Source of the DNA: Sandaracinobacteroides saxicola
GTDB lineage: Bacteria; Pseudomonadota; Alphaproteobacteria; Sphingomonadales; Sphingomonadaceae
DNA: 64,000 nucleotides
Direction of reading: 5' to 3'
Assembly (NCBI RefSeq): GCF_014117445.1
Contig: NZ_CP059851.1
Location: 744,001-808,000 of the forward strand
Below are positions 35,723-44,362 of the stretch, in pieces. Both the position numbers and the translations under genes were made by a program. The notes beneath the pieces are model-generated. The model ran no database searches, was not told where the DNA came from, and saw nothing but the letters and a program-made list of their open reading frames with translations. Positions within the stretch are counted from its first letter, which is position 1. Every line of letters starts with the position of its first letter.

Positions 35723-35725
35723 ATA

Positions 35726-35740
35726 TGCTAATCACTCGCA
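35726..35740 (+). promoter_or_regulatory. Candidate Fur box in front of feoA
   Basis: TGCTAATCACTCGCA is an imperfect 7-1-7 palindrome of the form TGCnAnTnAnTnGCA, the layout of Fur operators. It ends two bases before the feoA ATG at 35743. Iron-responsive repression of feoAB is expected from known biology. The match is by eye only. Confidence 0.5.
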
Positions 35741-35742
35741 AC

Positions 35743-35976
35743 ATGACCCCCCTCGACCTCCTCTCCCCCGGCCAGACCATGCGCATTGCGGCGCTTGCCA
35801 GCCACGATCCTGCCGCCACGCTCCGCCTCCACGAAATGGGGTTCGACGAAGGCGTCACCGTCTCCCTCCTCCACCGCGGACCCTTCGGGCAGGACCCGAT
35901 CGCCGTCCAGGTCGGCACCATGACCGTCGGCCTGCGCCGCGCGCTGGCCGCCCTCGTGCTGACCGTCCCGGCATGA
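35743..35976 (+). CDS. feoA: Ferrous iron transport protein FeoA
   Basis: FeoA is a small cytoplasmic SH3-like protein needed for FeoB function. The 77-residue product has the family layout: MTPLDLLSPGQTMRIAAL, then RLHEMGFDEGVTVSLLHRGP (the L-x-E-m-G-f turn), and DPIAVQVGTMTVGLRRALAA at the end. The ATG at 35743 was chosen because it starts the conserved domain and lies just after a Fur-like palindrome. An ATG at 35725 overlaps that palindrome. The stop overlaps feoB by ATGA. Confidence 0.88.
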   Translation: MTPLDLLSPGQTMRIAALASHDPAATLRLHEMGFDEGVTVSLLHRGPFGQDPIAVQVGTMTVGLRRALAALVLTVPA

Positions 35977-37805
35977 CCGCCACCATCGCGGTGGTCGGCA
36001 ACCCCAACGCCGGCAAGACCAGCCTGTTCAACGCGCTCACCGGCGCCCGCGCCAGGATCGGCAACTATCCCGGCGTCACGGTCGAGCGCCGCGCTGCCCG
36101 CCTCACCCTGCCCGATGGCACGCCCATCGACCTCATCGACCTCCCTGGCGCCTACAGCCTCACGCCACGGTCTCCGGACGAAGCCGTCACCCGCGACACC
36201 ATCCTCGGCCGCCAGCCCGGCGAGACGCAGCCCGCCGCGATGATCGTCGTGCTCGATGCCACCAACCTCGGCAATCACCTGCGCTTTCTCCTCGAACTGA
36301 AGCGCCTCGGCCTGCCCATGCTGGTCGCGCTCAACATGGTCGACCTCGCCGCCCGCGACGGCGTCACCATCGATACCGCCGCGCTCGCCGACTATCTCGA
36401 CATGCCGGTGATCGAGACCGTCGCCGTCCGCCGCCGCGGCCTGCAAAGCCTGCTCGCCGAGGCGGCCACCCTCCTCGCCACCGCCACCCCCCACGCCGCC
36501 GCCCCGCCGGAGGACGTCCGCACCCTGGCCCGCGAAGCCCGCACGCTGGCGTCCGCCGTTACCCGCACCACCGGCACCGCGCGCCGCACCACCACCCGGA
36601 TCGACCGCATCGCGCTGCACCCGCTGTTCGGCCCGCTCATCCTCGCCGCCATCCTGTTCGCCATGTTCCAGGCCGTCTTCAGCTGGGCGGAGGCGCCGAT
36701 GGGCTGGATCGAGACCGCCATCGCCGCGCTGCAGGCCCAGGCTGGTGCCGCACTGCCGGACGGCGCGCTGCGCTCGCTGCTGGTCGATGGCGTGCTCGCC
36801 GGCGTCGGCAGCGTCATCGTCTTCCTGCCGCAGATCCTCATCCTGTTCGCCTTTATCCTGGCGCTGGAACAGTCGGGCTACATGGTGCGCGCCGCCTTCA
36901 TCATGGACCGGCTGATGGCCCGCGTCGGCCTCAACGGCCGCGCCTTCATCCCGCTGCTGTCCAGCTTCGCCTGTGCCATCCCCGGCATCATGGCGACGCG
37001 GACGATCGACGATCCAAAGGACCGCCTCACCACGCTCCTCATCGCGCCCTTGATGACCTGCTCGGCGCGGCTGCCCGTCTATGCCGTCATCATCGCCGCC
37101 TTCATCCCGGCCACGAAGGTGGGCTGGTTCGGCCTCCAGGGCCTGGTCATGTTCGCGCTCTATGCCTTCGGCGTGCTCGGCGCGCTCGCCGCGGCGTTCG
37201 TGCTCCGCCGCACCGTCACCAAGGGCCCGGCGCCCAGTTTCCTGATCGAGATGCCGAAATACCAATGGCCGGCGCTGCGCGATTTCGCGCTGGGCCTGTG
37301 GCAGCGCGCCGCCGCCTTCCTGCAACGCGCCGGCACCGTCATCATGGCGGTCACCGTCGCGCTCTGGTTCCTCTCCAGCTACCCGGCGCCGCCGGCCGGT
37401 GCCACGCAACCCGCCATCGACTACAGCATCGCCGGTCGTCTCGGCACCGCGCTGGAGCCGGTCTTCGCCCCCATCGGCTTCAACCGCGAAATCGCCATCG
37501 CCCTCGTCCCCGGCATGGCGGCGCGCGAAGTCGCCGTCAGCGCGCTCGGCACCGTCTATGCGCTTCAGGCCACCGCCGACGACCCCGGCACATTGACCGA
37601 GCGCCTGCGCAACGCCTGGCCGCTCCCCACCGCGCTTGCCTTCCTCGCCTGGTATGTCTTCGCCCCGCAATGCCTCAGCACGCTCGCCGTCGCCCGGCGG
37701 GAAACCAACGGCTGGCGCTGGCCCGCCTTCATGTTCGCCTACCTCTTCGCCATGGCCTACGCGGCCGCCGGTATCACCTACTGGCTGTCAAAAGCCCTGC
37801 TCTGA
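35973..37805 (+). CDS. feoB: Ferrous iron transporter FeoB
   Basis: FeoB is a GTP-dependent inner-membrane Fe2+ transporter. The 610-residue protein has the N-terminal G domain with G1 GNPNAGKTSLFN at about residues 9-20, G2 TVERR, G3 DLPGAYSL and G4 NMVD. A short GDI helical region follows, then the membrane part with two Gate domains (LLSSFACAIPGIMATRTI and PGMAAREVAVSALGTVY), each with the conserved Cys or Glu positions. C-terminal helices end YWLSKALL. It is shorter than E. coli FeoB (773) but normal for Alphaproteobacteria. No feoC follows. Confidence 0.95.
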   Translation: MTATIAVVGNPNAGKTSLFNALTGARARIGNYPGVTVERRAARLTLPDGTPIDLIDLPGAYSLTPRSPDEAVTRDTILGRQPGETQPAAMIVVLDATNLGNHLRFLLELKRLGLPMLVALNMVDLAARDGVTIDTAALADYLDMPVIETVAVRRRGLQSLLAEAATLLATATPHAAAPPEDVRTLAREARTLASAVTRTTGTARRTTTRIDRIALHPLFGPLILAAILFAMFQAVFSWAEAPMGWIETAIAALQAQAGAALPDGALRSLLVDGVLAGVGSVIVFLPQILILFAFILALEQSGYMVRAAFIMDRLMARVGLNGRAFIPLLSSFACAIPGIMATRTIDDPKDRLTTLLIAPLMTCSARLPVYAVIIAAFIPATKVGWFGLQGLVMFALYAFGVLGALAAAFVLRRTVTKGPAPSFLIEMPKYQWPALRDFALGLWQRAAAFLQRAGTVIMAVTVALWFLSSYPAPPAGATQPAIDYSIAGRLGTALEPVFAPIGFNREIAIALVPGMAAREVAVSALGTVYALQATADDPGTLTERLRNAWPLPTALAFLAWYVFAPQCLSTLAVARRETNGWRWPAFMFAYLFAMAYAAAGITYWLSKALL

Positions 37806-37807
37806 GA

Positions 37808-37863
37808 TCCTCCCCCACTTGTGGGGGAGGTGTCAGCGGCCAACGGCCGATGACGGAGGGGGC
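37808..37863. repeat. Palindromic element type E between feoB and gltX
   Basis: CCTCCCCCACTTGTGGGGGAG, in two arms with AC-TT-GT at the centre, is followed by TGTCAGCGGCCAACGGCCGA and TGACGGAGGGGG. It lies between the convergent feoB and gltX genes and can act as a terminator for either. Confidence 0.75.
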
Positions 37864-37877
37864 CAGTCAATCCTCGC

Positions 37878-39200
37878 TCACCGCACCGTCAACCGATGCA
37901 GCGCCGCCTCCCGCCCGATCAGCGGCAGCAGCGCCGCCATGTCCGGGCCATGGTCCATCCCCGTCAGCGCCTGCCGCAGCGGCATGAACAGTGCCTTGCC
38001 CTTCCGCCCGGTCGCCTCCTTCAGCGCCGCGGTCAGCGCCCCCCAAACCCCGGCATCGAAGGGCAGGGCGGCCAGCGTGTCCGCGGCGACCGCCAGATAA
38101 TCCCGATCCTCATCGGCGACATCCGTATGCACCGGCCCGGTCACCACCGCATGCCAGGTCGCCGCCTCCGCCAGCGTGTGCAGGTTCGGCCGGATCGCCT
38201 CCCACTCCGCCGCGCCCATGCCCGCCGGCAGCCGGTCGGCCACCGCCTCGAACGGCAGGGCGTGCAGGATCTTGGCATTCAGCCCCAGCAGCTCCGCCTC
38301 GTCGAACCGCGCTGTCGCCCGGCCCAGGTTGCCGATGTCGAACCGTTCAATGAGCGGCGCGTCGCTCGTCACCGGCTCCACCGGCAGGCTGCTCCCCAGC
38401 CGCGCCAGCAGCGCCTTCACCGTCAGCGCCTCGATGCCCTTCTCCCGGAACTCGCTGACCCCGATCGACCCCAGCCGCTTCGACAGCGCGCCATCGCTGC
38501 CCGTCAGCAGCGGCGCATGGCCGAATTTCGGTGCCTCCGCCCCCATCGCCGCGAACATCTGCAACTGCACGCCGGTGTTGGTCACATGGTCCTCGCCGCG
38601 CACCACATGCGTCACGCCCATGTCGACATCGTCGATCACGCTCGGCAGCATGTACAGCCAGCTGCCGTCCGCCCGCCGGATGACGGGATCGGACAGGCTC
38701 GCCGGATCGATATGGCTCGGCCCGCGGATCAGGTCGTCCCACGCCTTCGGCGCGTCGGCGGACAGCCGGAACCGCCAGTGCGGCGCCACCCCCCGCGCCG
38801 CATAATCGGCATGATCGGCCTCGCTCAGCGCCAGCGCCGCCCGGTCATAGACCGGCGGCAGGCCGCGCCCCAGCAGCAGCCGCCGCTTGATCTCCAGCTC
38901 CTCCGGCGTCTCGTAACAGCGATAGGCATGGCCCGCCGCCGCCAGCTGCTCCAGCACGTCCGCATAGCGCGCCATCCGCGCCGACTGCTTCTCCTCCGCG
39001 TCCGGCACCATCCCCAGCCAGGCCAGGTCATCGCGGATCGACTGCGCGAACGCCTCGGTCGAGCGGGCGACATCGGTATCGTCCAGCCGCAGCAGGAACT
39101 GCCCGCCGGCCTGCCGCGCCAACAGCCAGTTGAGGAGGGCGGTGCGGACATTGCCGACATGCAGCCGGCCGGTGGGCGAAGGGGCAAAGCGCGTGATCAT
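37878..39200 (-). CDS. gltX: Glutamate-tRNA ligase
   Basis: The 440-residue class I synthetase charges tRNA with glutamate. The start at 39200 gives MITRFAPSPTGRLHVGNVRT, holding the HIGH-type motif as HVGN. The KMSKS-type loop reads LSKRLGSIGVSEF. FLLRLDDTDVARS is the Glu-binding signature. Alphaproteobacteria usually have two GltX enzymes and no GlnRS, charging tRNA-Gln indirectly, so this one could prefer either tRNA. It is convergent with feoB and divergent from the oxidoreductase genes. Confidence 0.94.
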   Translation of the reverse strand: MITRFAPSPTGRLHVGNVRTALLNWLLARQAGGQFLLRLDDTDVARSTEAFAQSIRDDLAWLGMVPDAEEKQSARMARYADVLEQLAAAGHAYRCYETPEELEIKRRLLLGRGLPPVYDRAALALSEADHADYAARGVAPHWRFRLSADAPKAWDDLIRGPSHIDPASLSDPVIRRADGSWLYMLPSVIDDVDMGVTHVVRGEDHVTNTGVQLQMFAAMGAEAPKFGHAPLLTGSDGALSKRLGSIGVSEFREKGIEALTVKALLARLGSSLPVEPVTSDAPLIERFDIGNLGRATARFDEAELLGLNAKILHALPFEAVADRLPAGMGAAEWEAIRPNLHTLAEAATWHAVVTGPVHTDVADEDRDYLAVAADTLAALPFDAGVWGALTAALKEATGRKGKALFMPLRQALTGMDHGPDMAALLPLIGREAALHRLTVR

Positions 39201-39326
39201 GCGCGCCGGATAAGGCCCCATGGCCCGTCTGTCACCCTGCCGTCACCCACGCCAAAAAATCCGCTTTCGTTTTCCGGCATGCGGCTTAGGTTGCCGGCCA
39301 ACAAAACAGCACAGGTTATCGCATCC

Positions 39327-41201
39327 ATGGCCACCGCCGCGAAGTTCGACGCGCTCCCCGACACCACGCCCGCCAACGAGGCGGTCGTCGTCCGCTTCGC
39401 CGGTGACAGCGGCGACGGCATGCAGTTGACCGGCGGCCAGTTCACCCTTTCGACGGCGCTCGCCGGCAATGACCTGGCCACCTTCCCCGATTTTCCCGCC
39501 GAAATCCGCGCTCCGCAGGGCACCTTGTTTGGCGTCAGCGCCTTCCAGATCAACTTCGGCTCCAGCCGCATCGACACCGCCGGCGATGCGCCCGACGTGC
39601 TGGTCGCCATGAACCCCGCGGCGTTGAAGGTGAACCTGCCGGCGCTGCGCAAGGGCGGCCTGATCATCGCCGACAGCGGGGAATTCGGCGAACGCAACCT
39701 GAAAAAGGCCGGCTATATGGCCAGCCCGCTGGAGGACGACAGCCTGTCCGCCTATCAGCTGCTTGCCTTCGACATCTCCCGCCAGACGGTCGAATCGGTG
39801 AAGCCCTTCGGGCTGGGCAACCGCGAGGCGCTGCGCTGCAAGAATATGTGGACGCTGGGCCTGGCGCTCTGGATGTTCGGCCGTCCGCGCGCGCCGATCG
39901 TCGACTGGCTCAACGCCAAATTCTCCAAGAATGAGGTGCTGGCCCAGGCGAACATCGCGGCGCTCAACGCCGGCCATGCCTATGGCGAAACCGCCGAGCT
40001 GGCCGGGCCCCTGAAACAATTCCGCCTGGCCCCCGCCGACGCCGAGCCGGGCCTTTATCGCACCATCACCGGGGCGGAGGCGCTCAGCCTTGGGCTGGTG
40101 GCGGGCGCGCAGCTCGCCGGCCTGCCGCTGTTCTTCGGCGGCTACCCGATCACGCCCGCTTCCGCCCTGCTGCATACGCTGGCGCGCCTCAAGGAATATG
40201 GCGTCACCACCTTCCAGGCGGAGGACGAGATCGCCGCCATCGGCGCCACCATCGGCGCCGCCTACGCCGGCAGCCTCGCCGTCACCTCCTCCTCCGGCCC
40301 CGGCATCGCGCTCAAGACCGAGGCGATGGGGCTTGCCGTGATGACCGAATTGCCGCTCGTCATCGTCAACTCGCAGCGCGGCGGGCCGTCGACCGGCCTG
40401 CCCACCAAGACCGAGCAGTCGGACCTCTACCAGGCTGTCTATGGTCGCAACGGCGACACGCCGATGCCGGTGATCGCCGCCCGCAGCCCCAGCGACTGTT
40501 TCGACGTGGCGATCGAGGCCTGCCGTCTCGCCATCGAATATATGACGCCGGTGATGCTGCTGACGGACGGCTATATCGCCAATGCCGCCGAGCCATGGAA
40601 AGTCCCCGATGTCACCGGCTACGAGCCTTTTCCGGCCGTGTTCCAGACCAGCGTGCCCGAGGGTGAAAAACTCCACCCCTATGCCCGCGACCCCGACACG
40701 CTGCGTCGCGTCTGGGTGAAGCCCGGCACGCCCGGCCTGATGCATCGCATCGGCGGCATCGAGAAAAGCCACGCCACCGGCCACATCGACTACAGCGCCG
40801 ACAACCACCAGCTGATGACCGACACGCGCAAGGCGAAGGTGGACAATATCGCCCGCCGCATCCCCGCGCAGACGGTCGACACCGGCGCGCCGGGCGGCCG
40901 CCTCGCCGTCGTCGGCTGGGGCAGCACCTATGGCCCGATCCGCCAGGCGGTGGAGCGTGCCCGGGCGCGGGGCCTCGACGCCAGCCACATCCACCTGCGC
41001 CACATCTGGCCGCTGCCCGCCAACCTCGGCGATCTGCTGCGCGGCTACGACCGCGTGCTCGTTCCGGAGATGAACACCGGCCAGCTGAAAACCCTGCTGC
41101 GCGACCAATATCTCGTCGACGCCCGGCCCCTGAGCAAGGTCAGCGGCCAACCCTTCAAGATCAGCGAAATCGAAACCGCGATCGAGGCGATGCTTGCTTA
41201 G
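39327..41201 (+). CDS. 2-oxoacid:ferredoxin oxidoreductase, alpha subunit
   Basis: This subunit, fused from gamma and alpha parts, belongs to the KorA/PorA family, which decarboxylates 2-oxoacids such as 2-oxoglutarate to acyl-CoA with reduced ferredoxin as partner. The 624-residue protein starts VVVRFAGDSGDGMQLTGGQF (gamma domain). It continues with FFGGYPITPASALLHTLARL and FQAEDEIAAIGATIGAAYAG (alpha domain). TSSSGPGIALKTEAMGLAV and PLVIVNSQRGGPSTGLPTKT are family signatures, and the C-terminus contains the domain II VVGWGSTYGPIRQAVERAR. The start at 39327 follows ACAGG. The beta-subunit gene follows after an inserted toxin-antitoxin pair. Confidence 0.93.
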   Translation: MATAAKFDALPDTTPANEAVVVRFAGDSGDGMQLTGGQFTLSTALAGNDLATFPDFPAEIRAPQGTLFGVSAFQINFGSSRIDTAGDAPDVLVAMNPAALKVNLPALRKGGLIIADSGEFGERNLKKAGYMASPLEDDSLSAYQLLAFDISRQTVESVKPFGLGNREALRCKNMWTLGLALWMFGRPRAPIVDWLNAKFSKNEVLAQANIAALNAGHAYGETAELAGPLKQFRLAPADAEPGLYRTITGAEALSLGLVAGAQLAGLPLFFGGYPITPASALLHTLARLKEYGVTTFQAEDEIAAIGATIGAAYAGSLAVTSSSGPGIALKTEAMGLAVMTELPLVIVNSQRGGPSTGLPTKTEQSDLYQAVYGRNGDTPMPVIAARSPSDCFDVAIEACRLAIEYMTPVMLLTDGYIANAAEPWKVPDVTGYEPFPAVFQTSVPEGEKLHPYARDPDTLRRVWVKPGTPGLMHRIGGIEKSHATGHIDYSADNHQLMTDTRKAKVDNIARRIPAQTVDTGAPGGRLAVVGWGSTYGPIRQAVERARARGLDASHIHLRHIWPLPANLGDLLRGYDRVLVPEMNTGQLKTLLRDQYLVDARPLSKVSGQPFKISEIETAIEAMLA

Positions 41202-41261
41202 CGTTTGGCCCAATTTCATCCGCACCACATCATCCGCGAATCGCATAAGGGAATTTCGCAG

Positions 41262-41459
41262 ATGGACAGCCGAACCGTCATCAAACACCTTCTCGCAGAT
41301 GGGTGGTATCGCGTGAATGTCGTGGGCGACCATTACCAGTTCAAACATCCTGAAAAACCCGGTAAGGTCACTGTGCAGCATCCACGCAAAGACATTCCAC
41401 CGGGCACGCTGCACAGTATCGAAAGGCAGTCCGGGCTGCCGCTTCGGAGGATGCGATGA
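41262..41459 (+). CDS. hicA: HicA-like toxin (mRNA interferase)
   Basis: The 65-residue protein starts MDSRTVIKHLLADGWYRVNV and has the double-stranded RNA-binding-like HicA layout. GDHYQFKHPEKPGKVTVQHP supplies the usual catalytic His, and KDIPPGTLHSIERQSG is the closing helix. HicA cleaves mRNAs independently of or on the ribosome and is neutralised by HicB. The start at 41262 is preceded by a weak AAGGGA ribosome-binding site. It overlaps hicB by four bases. The pair sits between the two subunit genes of an oxidoreductase. Confidence 0.9.
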   Translation: MDSRTVIKHLLADGWYRVNVVGDHYQFKHPEKPGKVTVQHPRKDIPPGTLHSIERQSGLPLRRMR

Positions 41460-41857
41460 AGCAGGTCTATTTCGGCGTGGCAGAAGCAGGCACCAGCGGC
41501 TTCGGCCTCTATTTTCCTGATTTTCCAGGATGTGTCACAGGCGGCGAGACGATGACCGAATTGGTATCTAACGGCCATGGTGCTTTGCAGGCGCACATCA
41601 ACCTCATGGTTGAAGACGGCGACACCCTTCCGCTGCCCAGCGAACCCGATCTCGATGCCGAGCGCGCGCAAGTGCCAGAGGCCGATTTGCGCGCACTGAT
41701 CGCGGTCGAAGTCCGCATTCCCAGCCTTCCCGACACGGTCGAAGTCCCCATCACCACGAAACTTGTCCAGGAGATCGACGCGGTAACATCCGACCGTCGC
41801 AAATTCATCATGGAAGCCACCCGCCGCGAATTGCAGCGCCTGAAAGCCAGCGCCTGA
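41456..41857 (+). CDS. hicB: HicB-like antitoxin
   Basis: The 133-residue protein has the N-terminal partial RNase H-like fold of HicB (YFGVAEAGTSGFGLYFPDFP, then GCVTGGETMTE). A C-terminal ribbon-helix-helix-like part begins with VEVPITTKLVQEIDAVTSDR, followed by RKFIMEATRREL. HicB binds HicA and represses the operon. The ATG overlaps the hicA stop. It is followed after 43 bases by the beta-subunit gene. Confidence 0.9.
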   Translation: MKQVYFGVAEAGTSGFGLYFPDFPGCVTGGETMTELVSNGHGALQAHINLMVEDGDTLPLPSEPDLDAERAQVPEADLRALIAVEVRIPSLPDTVEVPITTKLVQEIDAVTSDRRKFIMEATRRELQRLKASA

Positions 41858-41900
41858 CAGTCGCCGACTTGTCATTTCCGCCTACCAACCAGGACATGCC

Positions 41901-42923
41901 ATGAACGAGTTTACCCGTATCCCCATCCCCACCACCCCCGCCGACTGGGCCTCCGACCAGGAAGTCCGCTGGTGCCCGGGCTGCGGCGACTATGCCATCC
42001 TGAAGGCGGTGCAGCGCACCATGCCGGAACTCGGCGCGCGGCCTGAAAACACCGTCTTCGTCAGCGGCATCGGCTGCTCCAGCCGTTTTCCCTACTATAT
42101 GGAAACCTACGGCTTCCACACCATCCACGGCCGCGCGCCCACCATCGCCACCGGCGTGAAGCTCGCCAACCCCGAACTCGATGTCTGGATCGTCACCGGC
42201 GACGGTGACGGCCTGTCGATCGGCGGCAACCATATGCTGCACCTGCTGCGCCGCAACCTCGATTGCCAGGTGCTGCTGTTCAACAACGAAATCTACGGCC
42301 TGACCAAGGGCCAATACAGCCCCACCTCGCGCGTCGGCACCCGCTCCCCCTCCACGCCCTTCGGCTCGGTCGAGCGCCCCGTGTTCCCCTGCGAATTCGC
42401 GCTGGGCGCCGGTGCCCGCTTCATCGCCCGCACCATCGACACCGCGCAGAAACAGATGCCGGAGGTGCTGAAGCGCGCCTACGCGCACAAGGGCACCAGC
42501 TTCGTTGAAATCTACCAGAATTGCGTGGTGTACAACGATGCCGTGTTCGACGGCTTCACCGACAAGAAGCTCGCGCCGCACAACCAGATCTGGCTGGAAC
42601 ATGGCCAGCCCATGCTGTTCGCCAACGGCACCAAGGGCCTGACGGTCAACATGAACACGCTGCGCATCCAGGTGATCGACGTGATCGACGGCGACACCTC
42701 GAACGTGATCGTCCATGACGAGACCAACAAGGCCATCGCCAAGATGCTGATCGCCATGCGCCATCCCGAATTCCCGGTGGCGCAGGGCGTCATCTTCTGC
42801 GATCCCCGCCCCACCTTCGAGGCCGAGGTGGCGACGCAGGCCGCCAAACTCTCCGAAGGCAAGATCGCCGACCTGAACGCGCTGCTGCGCAAGGGCCAGA
42901 GCTGGAGGGTTGAGCCGGGCTGA
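41901..42923 (+). CDS. 2-oxoacid:ferredoxin oxidoreductase, beta subunit
   Basis: The 340-residue TPP-binding subunit starts with VRWCPGCGDYAILKAVQRTM, where two Cys are conserved in the family. It continues VSGIGCSSRFPYYMETYGFH and HGRAPTIATGVKLANPELDV. The TPP/Mg motif is VTGDGDGLSIGGNHMLHLLR with NNEIYGLTKGQYSPTS, a GDG...NN arrangement about 30 residues long. A third Cys region, YQNCVVYND, follows. No 4Fe-4S ferredoxin domain is fused. It works with the alpha subunit encoded at 39327-41201. An AGGA lies at normal distance before the ATG. Confidence 0.94.
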   Translation: MNEFTRIPIPTTPADWASDQEVRWCPGCGDYAILKAVQRTMPELGARPENTVFVSGIGCSSRFPYYMETYGFHTIHGRAPTIATGVKLANPELDVWIVTGDGDGLSIGGNHMLHLLRRNLDCQVLLFNNEIYGLTKGQYSPTSRVGTRSPSTPFGSVERPVFPCEFALGAGARFIARTIDTAQKQMPEVLKRAYAHKGTSFVEIYQNCVVYNDAVFDGFTDKKLAPHNQIWLEHGQPMLFANGTKGLTVNMNTLRIQVIDVIDGDTSNVIVHDETNKAIAKMLIAMRHPEFPVAQGVIFCDPRPTFEAEVATQAAKLSEGKIADLNALLRKGQSWRVEPG

Positions 42924-42954
42924 GTGGTCGGGTTGAGTCGGGGGAAATTCAGCC

Positions 42955-42969
42955 GTCATCCCGTATGAC
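42955..42969 (+). promoter_or_regulatory. Inverted repeat upstream of the ECF sigma gene
   Basis: GTCATCCCGTATGAC is a perfect 5-5-5 inverted repeat extended by CAGCC/GGCTG flanks with one bulge. It ends six bases before the ATG at 42976 and leaves no clear ribosome-binding site. It could be a regulator site or a translational hairpin. GGGGAAATTC just upstream resembles an ECF -35 element. Confidence 0.35.
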
Positions 42970-42975
42970 AGGCTG

Positions 42976-43533
42976 ATGCTCGCCCCGCCGCTCCCGTCCG
43001 AAGACCTGCTCGCGCTTGCCGCGGCGGGAGACCGTGCGGCCTTCTCCACCCTCGCCGCCCGCCTCGCCGCGCCGGCGCTCACCGCCGCCACCCGCATCCT
43101 GGGCAACGCCGCCCATGCCGAGGACGCGGTGCAGGACGCGCTCGTCCGCCTGTGGCGCGAAGCCGGCCGCTTCGATCGCACACGTGGCGCCTTCCCCGCC
43201 TGGTGGCGCCGCCTGCTGATGAACATCTGCCTCGACAGCCGGCGCCGCCTCCGCCCGGTCAGCCCCCTCGACGACGCTGCCGATGTTGCCGACCCCGCGC
43301 CGTCGCCGGAACATCGGGCGCAGGCGGCCGACAGCGCGCTGCGCGTCCAGGCCGCCATGGCGACCCTGCCGCCGCGCCAGCGCGCCGCGCTGCTGCTGTT
43401 CCACGGCGAAGGCTGCACCATGGCGGAAATCGCCGACGCCCTCGACACCACGCCCAAGGCCATCGAAGGCCTGCTCACCCGCGCCCGCAGCGACCTGCGC
43501 GCGCGCCTAGAACCGCTGAAAGCCGCGCTATGA
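42976..43533 (+). CDS. ECF-family RNA polymerase sigma factor
   Basis: The 185-residue protein has region 2 (RLAAPALTAATRILGNAAHA then EDAVQDALVRLWREAGRFD, with FPAWWRRLLMNICLDSRRR) and region 4 (MATLPPRQRAALLLFHGEGC, MAEIADALDTTPKAIEGLLT, RARSDLR). No region 3 is present, as in ECF factors. Its stop codon overlaps the start of a small membrane protein that looks like its anti-sigma factor, and a metal-sensor-like gene follows. The layout recalls metal-responsive ECF operons such as cnr. Confidence 0.93.
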   Translation: MLAPPLPSEDLLALAAAGDRAAFSTLAARLAAPALTAATRILGNAAHAEDAVQDALVRLWREAGRFDRTRGAFPAWWRRLLMNICLDSRRRLRPVSPLDDAADVADPAPSPEHRAQAADSALRVQAAMATLPPRQRAALLLFHGEGCTMAEIADALDTTPKAIEGLLTRARSDLRARLEPLKAAL

Positions 43534-43844
43534 CTGACCTCGACCAACAACTCCGCGCCTGGGCCACCACCCCCGCGGGGGATCAGGCCGCGCTTGCGCG
43601 TATCCTTGCCGGCGTCGATGCCGCGACCCGGCCCGTTCCCGCGCATCGCTGGCGCTGGGCGATGGGCAGCGGAGCACTCGCCGCCGGTATCGCCGCTGCC
43701 TGGCTGCTGCTCACCCCCACGCCGGCCCCCGCGCCGTCCGTCTCGCCCGATGCCGACACGCTGCTGGTCAGCGTCTCCGACCCGGCGAAGCTCAGCTTCG
43801 CCACCCTCTACACCCCCACCCCCGACGAGGAGCAATATCTGTGA
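43530..43844 (+). CDS. Putative membrane anti-sigma factor
   Basis: The 104-residue product has a short cytoplasmic N-terminus (MTDLDQQLRAWATTPAGDQA). A membrane helix lies near residues 43-62 (AMGSGALAAGIAAAWLLLTP), and a Pro/Ala-rich periplasmic tail follows. No zinc-binding HxxxCxxC motif is present. The assignment rests on its overlap with the ECF sigma gene (ATGA) and its size and topology. It also overlaps the next gene by GTGA, so all three are made together. Confidence 0.6.
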   Translation: MTDLDQQLRAWATTPAGDQAALARILAGVDAATRPVPAHRWRWAMGSGALAAGIAAAWLLLTPTPAPAPSVSPDADTLLVSVSDPAKLSFATLYTPTPDEEQYL

Positions 43845-44356
43845 AACATGCCCTGATCCTGTTGAGCGCTGCGCTCATTGCCGCCCCCGCGCTGGCGCAG
43901 ACGCCCCCACCACCGCCGCCGCCCGGTGCGCCCGCTGCGGCGGTGCCGGACATGCCGCCGCGTGAAGGCCGCATGGGCCGGGAAGGCCGGATGTTCGGCA
44001 GCGTCTCGCCCGAAGGCCGTACCATCCTGTGGGCGGCGATGCGCCCCGCTGACGCGCGCGGCGACCGCGCCGCCATCAAGGCCGCCCGCGACAGGGTCAG
44101 CGACATCCTCTCCGCCGACCGGTTGGACGTTCCGGCGCTGCGCCGCGCCATGGATGAGGAGCGCAAGCTGGTAGATGCCATGCAGGCGAAACGCCAGGCC
44201 GCCATGCTGGACGCTTTCCAGAAGCTCACCCCGGCGGACCGCAAGGCCTTTGTCGCCGATGCCCGCCAGGGCCGCGACCGGCTGGAAATGGGCATGAAGC
44301 GCTGGCGTGAGCGCCGCACCGATCCGGCGACCGGCGCCCCGCCGCCGGCGCTGTGA
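43841..44356 (+). CDS. Periplasmic Spy/CpxP-like (heavy-metal sensor) protein
   Basis: The GTG start at 43841 gives 171 residues with a signal peptide (KHALILLSAALIAAPALA) and a Pro-rich linker. The helical domain is rich in Arg, Met and Glu (DRAAIKAARDRVSDILSADR, ALRRAMDEERKLVDAMQAKR), ending LTPADRKAFVADARQGRD. The pattern fits the LTxxQ-related Metal_resist/Spy group of periplasmic chaperones or sensors. With the sigma and anti-sigma genes before it, it may sense metal or envelope stress in the manner of CnrX. A strong terminator follows. Confidence 0.75.
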   Translation: MKHALILLSAALIAAPALAQTPPPPPPPGAPAAAVPDMPPREGRMGREGRMFGSVSPEGRTILWAAMRPADARGDRAAIKAARDRVSDILSADRLDVPALRRAMDEERKLVDAMQAKRQAAMLDAFQKLTPADRKAFVADARQGRDRLEMGMKRWRERRTDPATGAPPPAL

Positions 44357-44362
44357 TCGCAT

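Noticed and set aside
35389-35742. N-terminal extension of feoA by about 118 codons
   Set aside because: The extra codons are repeat modules read in frame. FeoA proteins start at the MTPLDLL-like position.
37896-39326. N-terminal extension of the oxidoreductase alpha subunit by 477 codons
   Set aside because: The extension is the antisense of gltX. The family starts just before VVVRFAGDSGDG.
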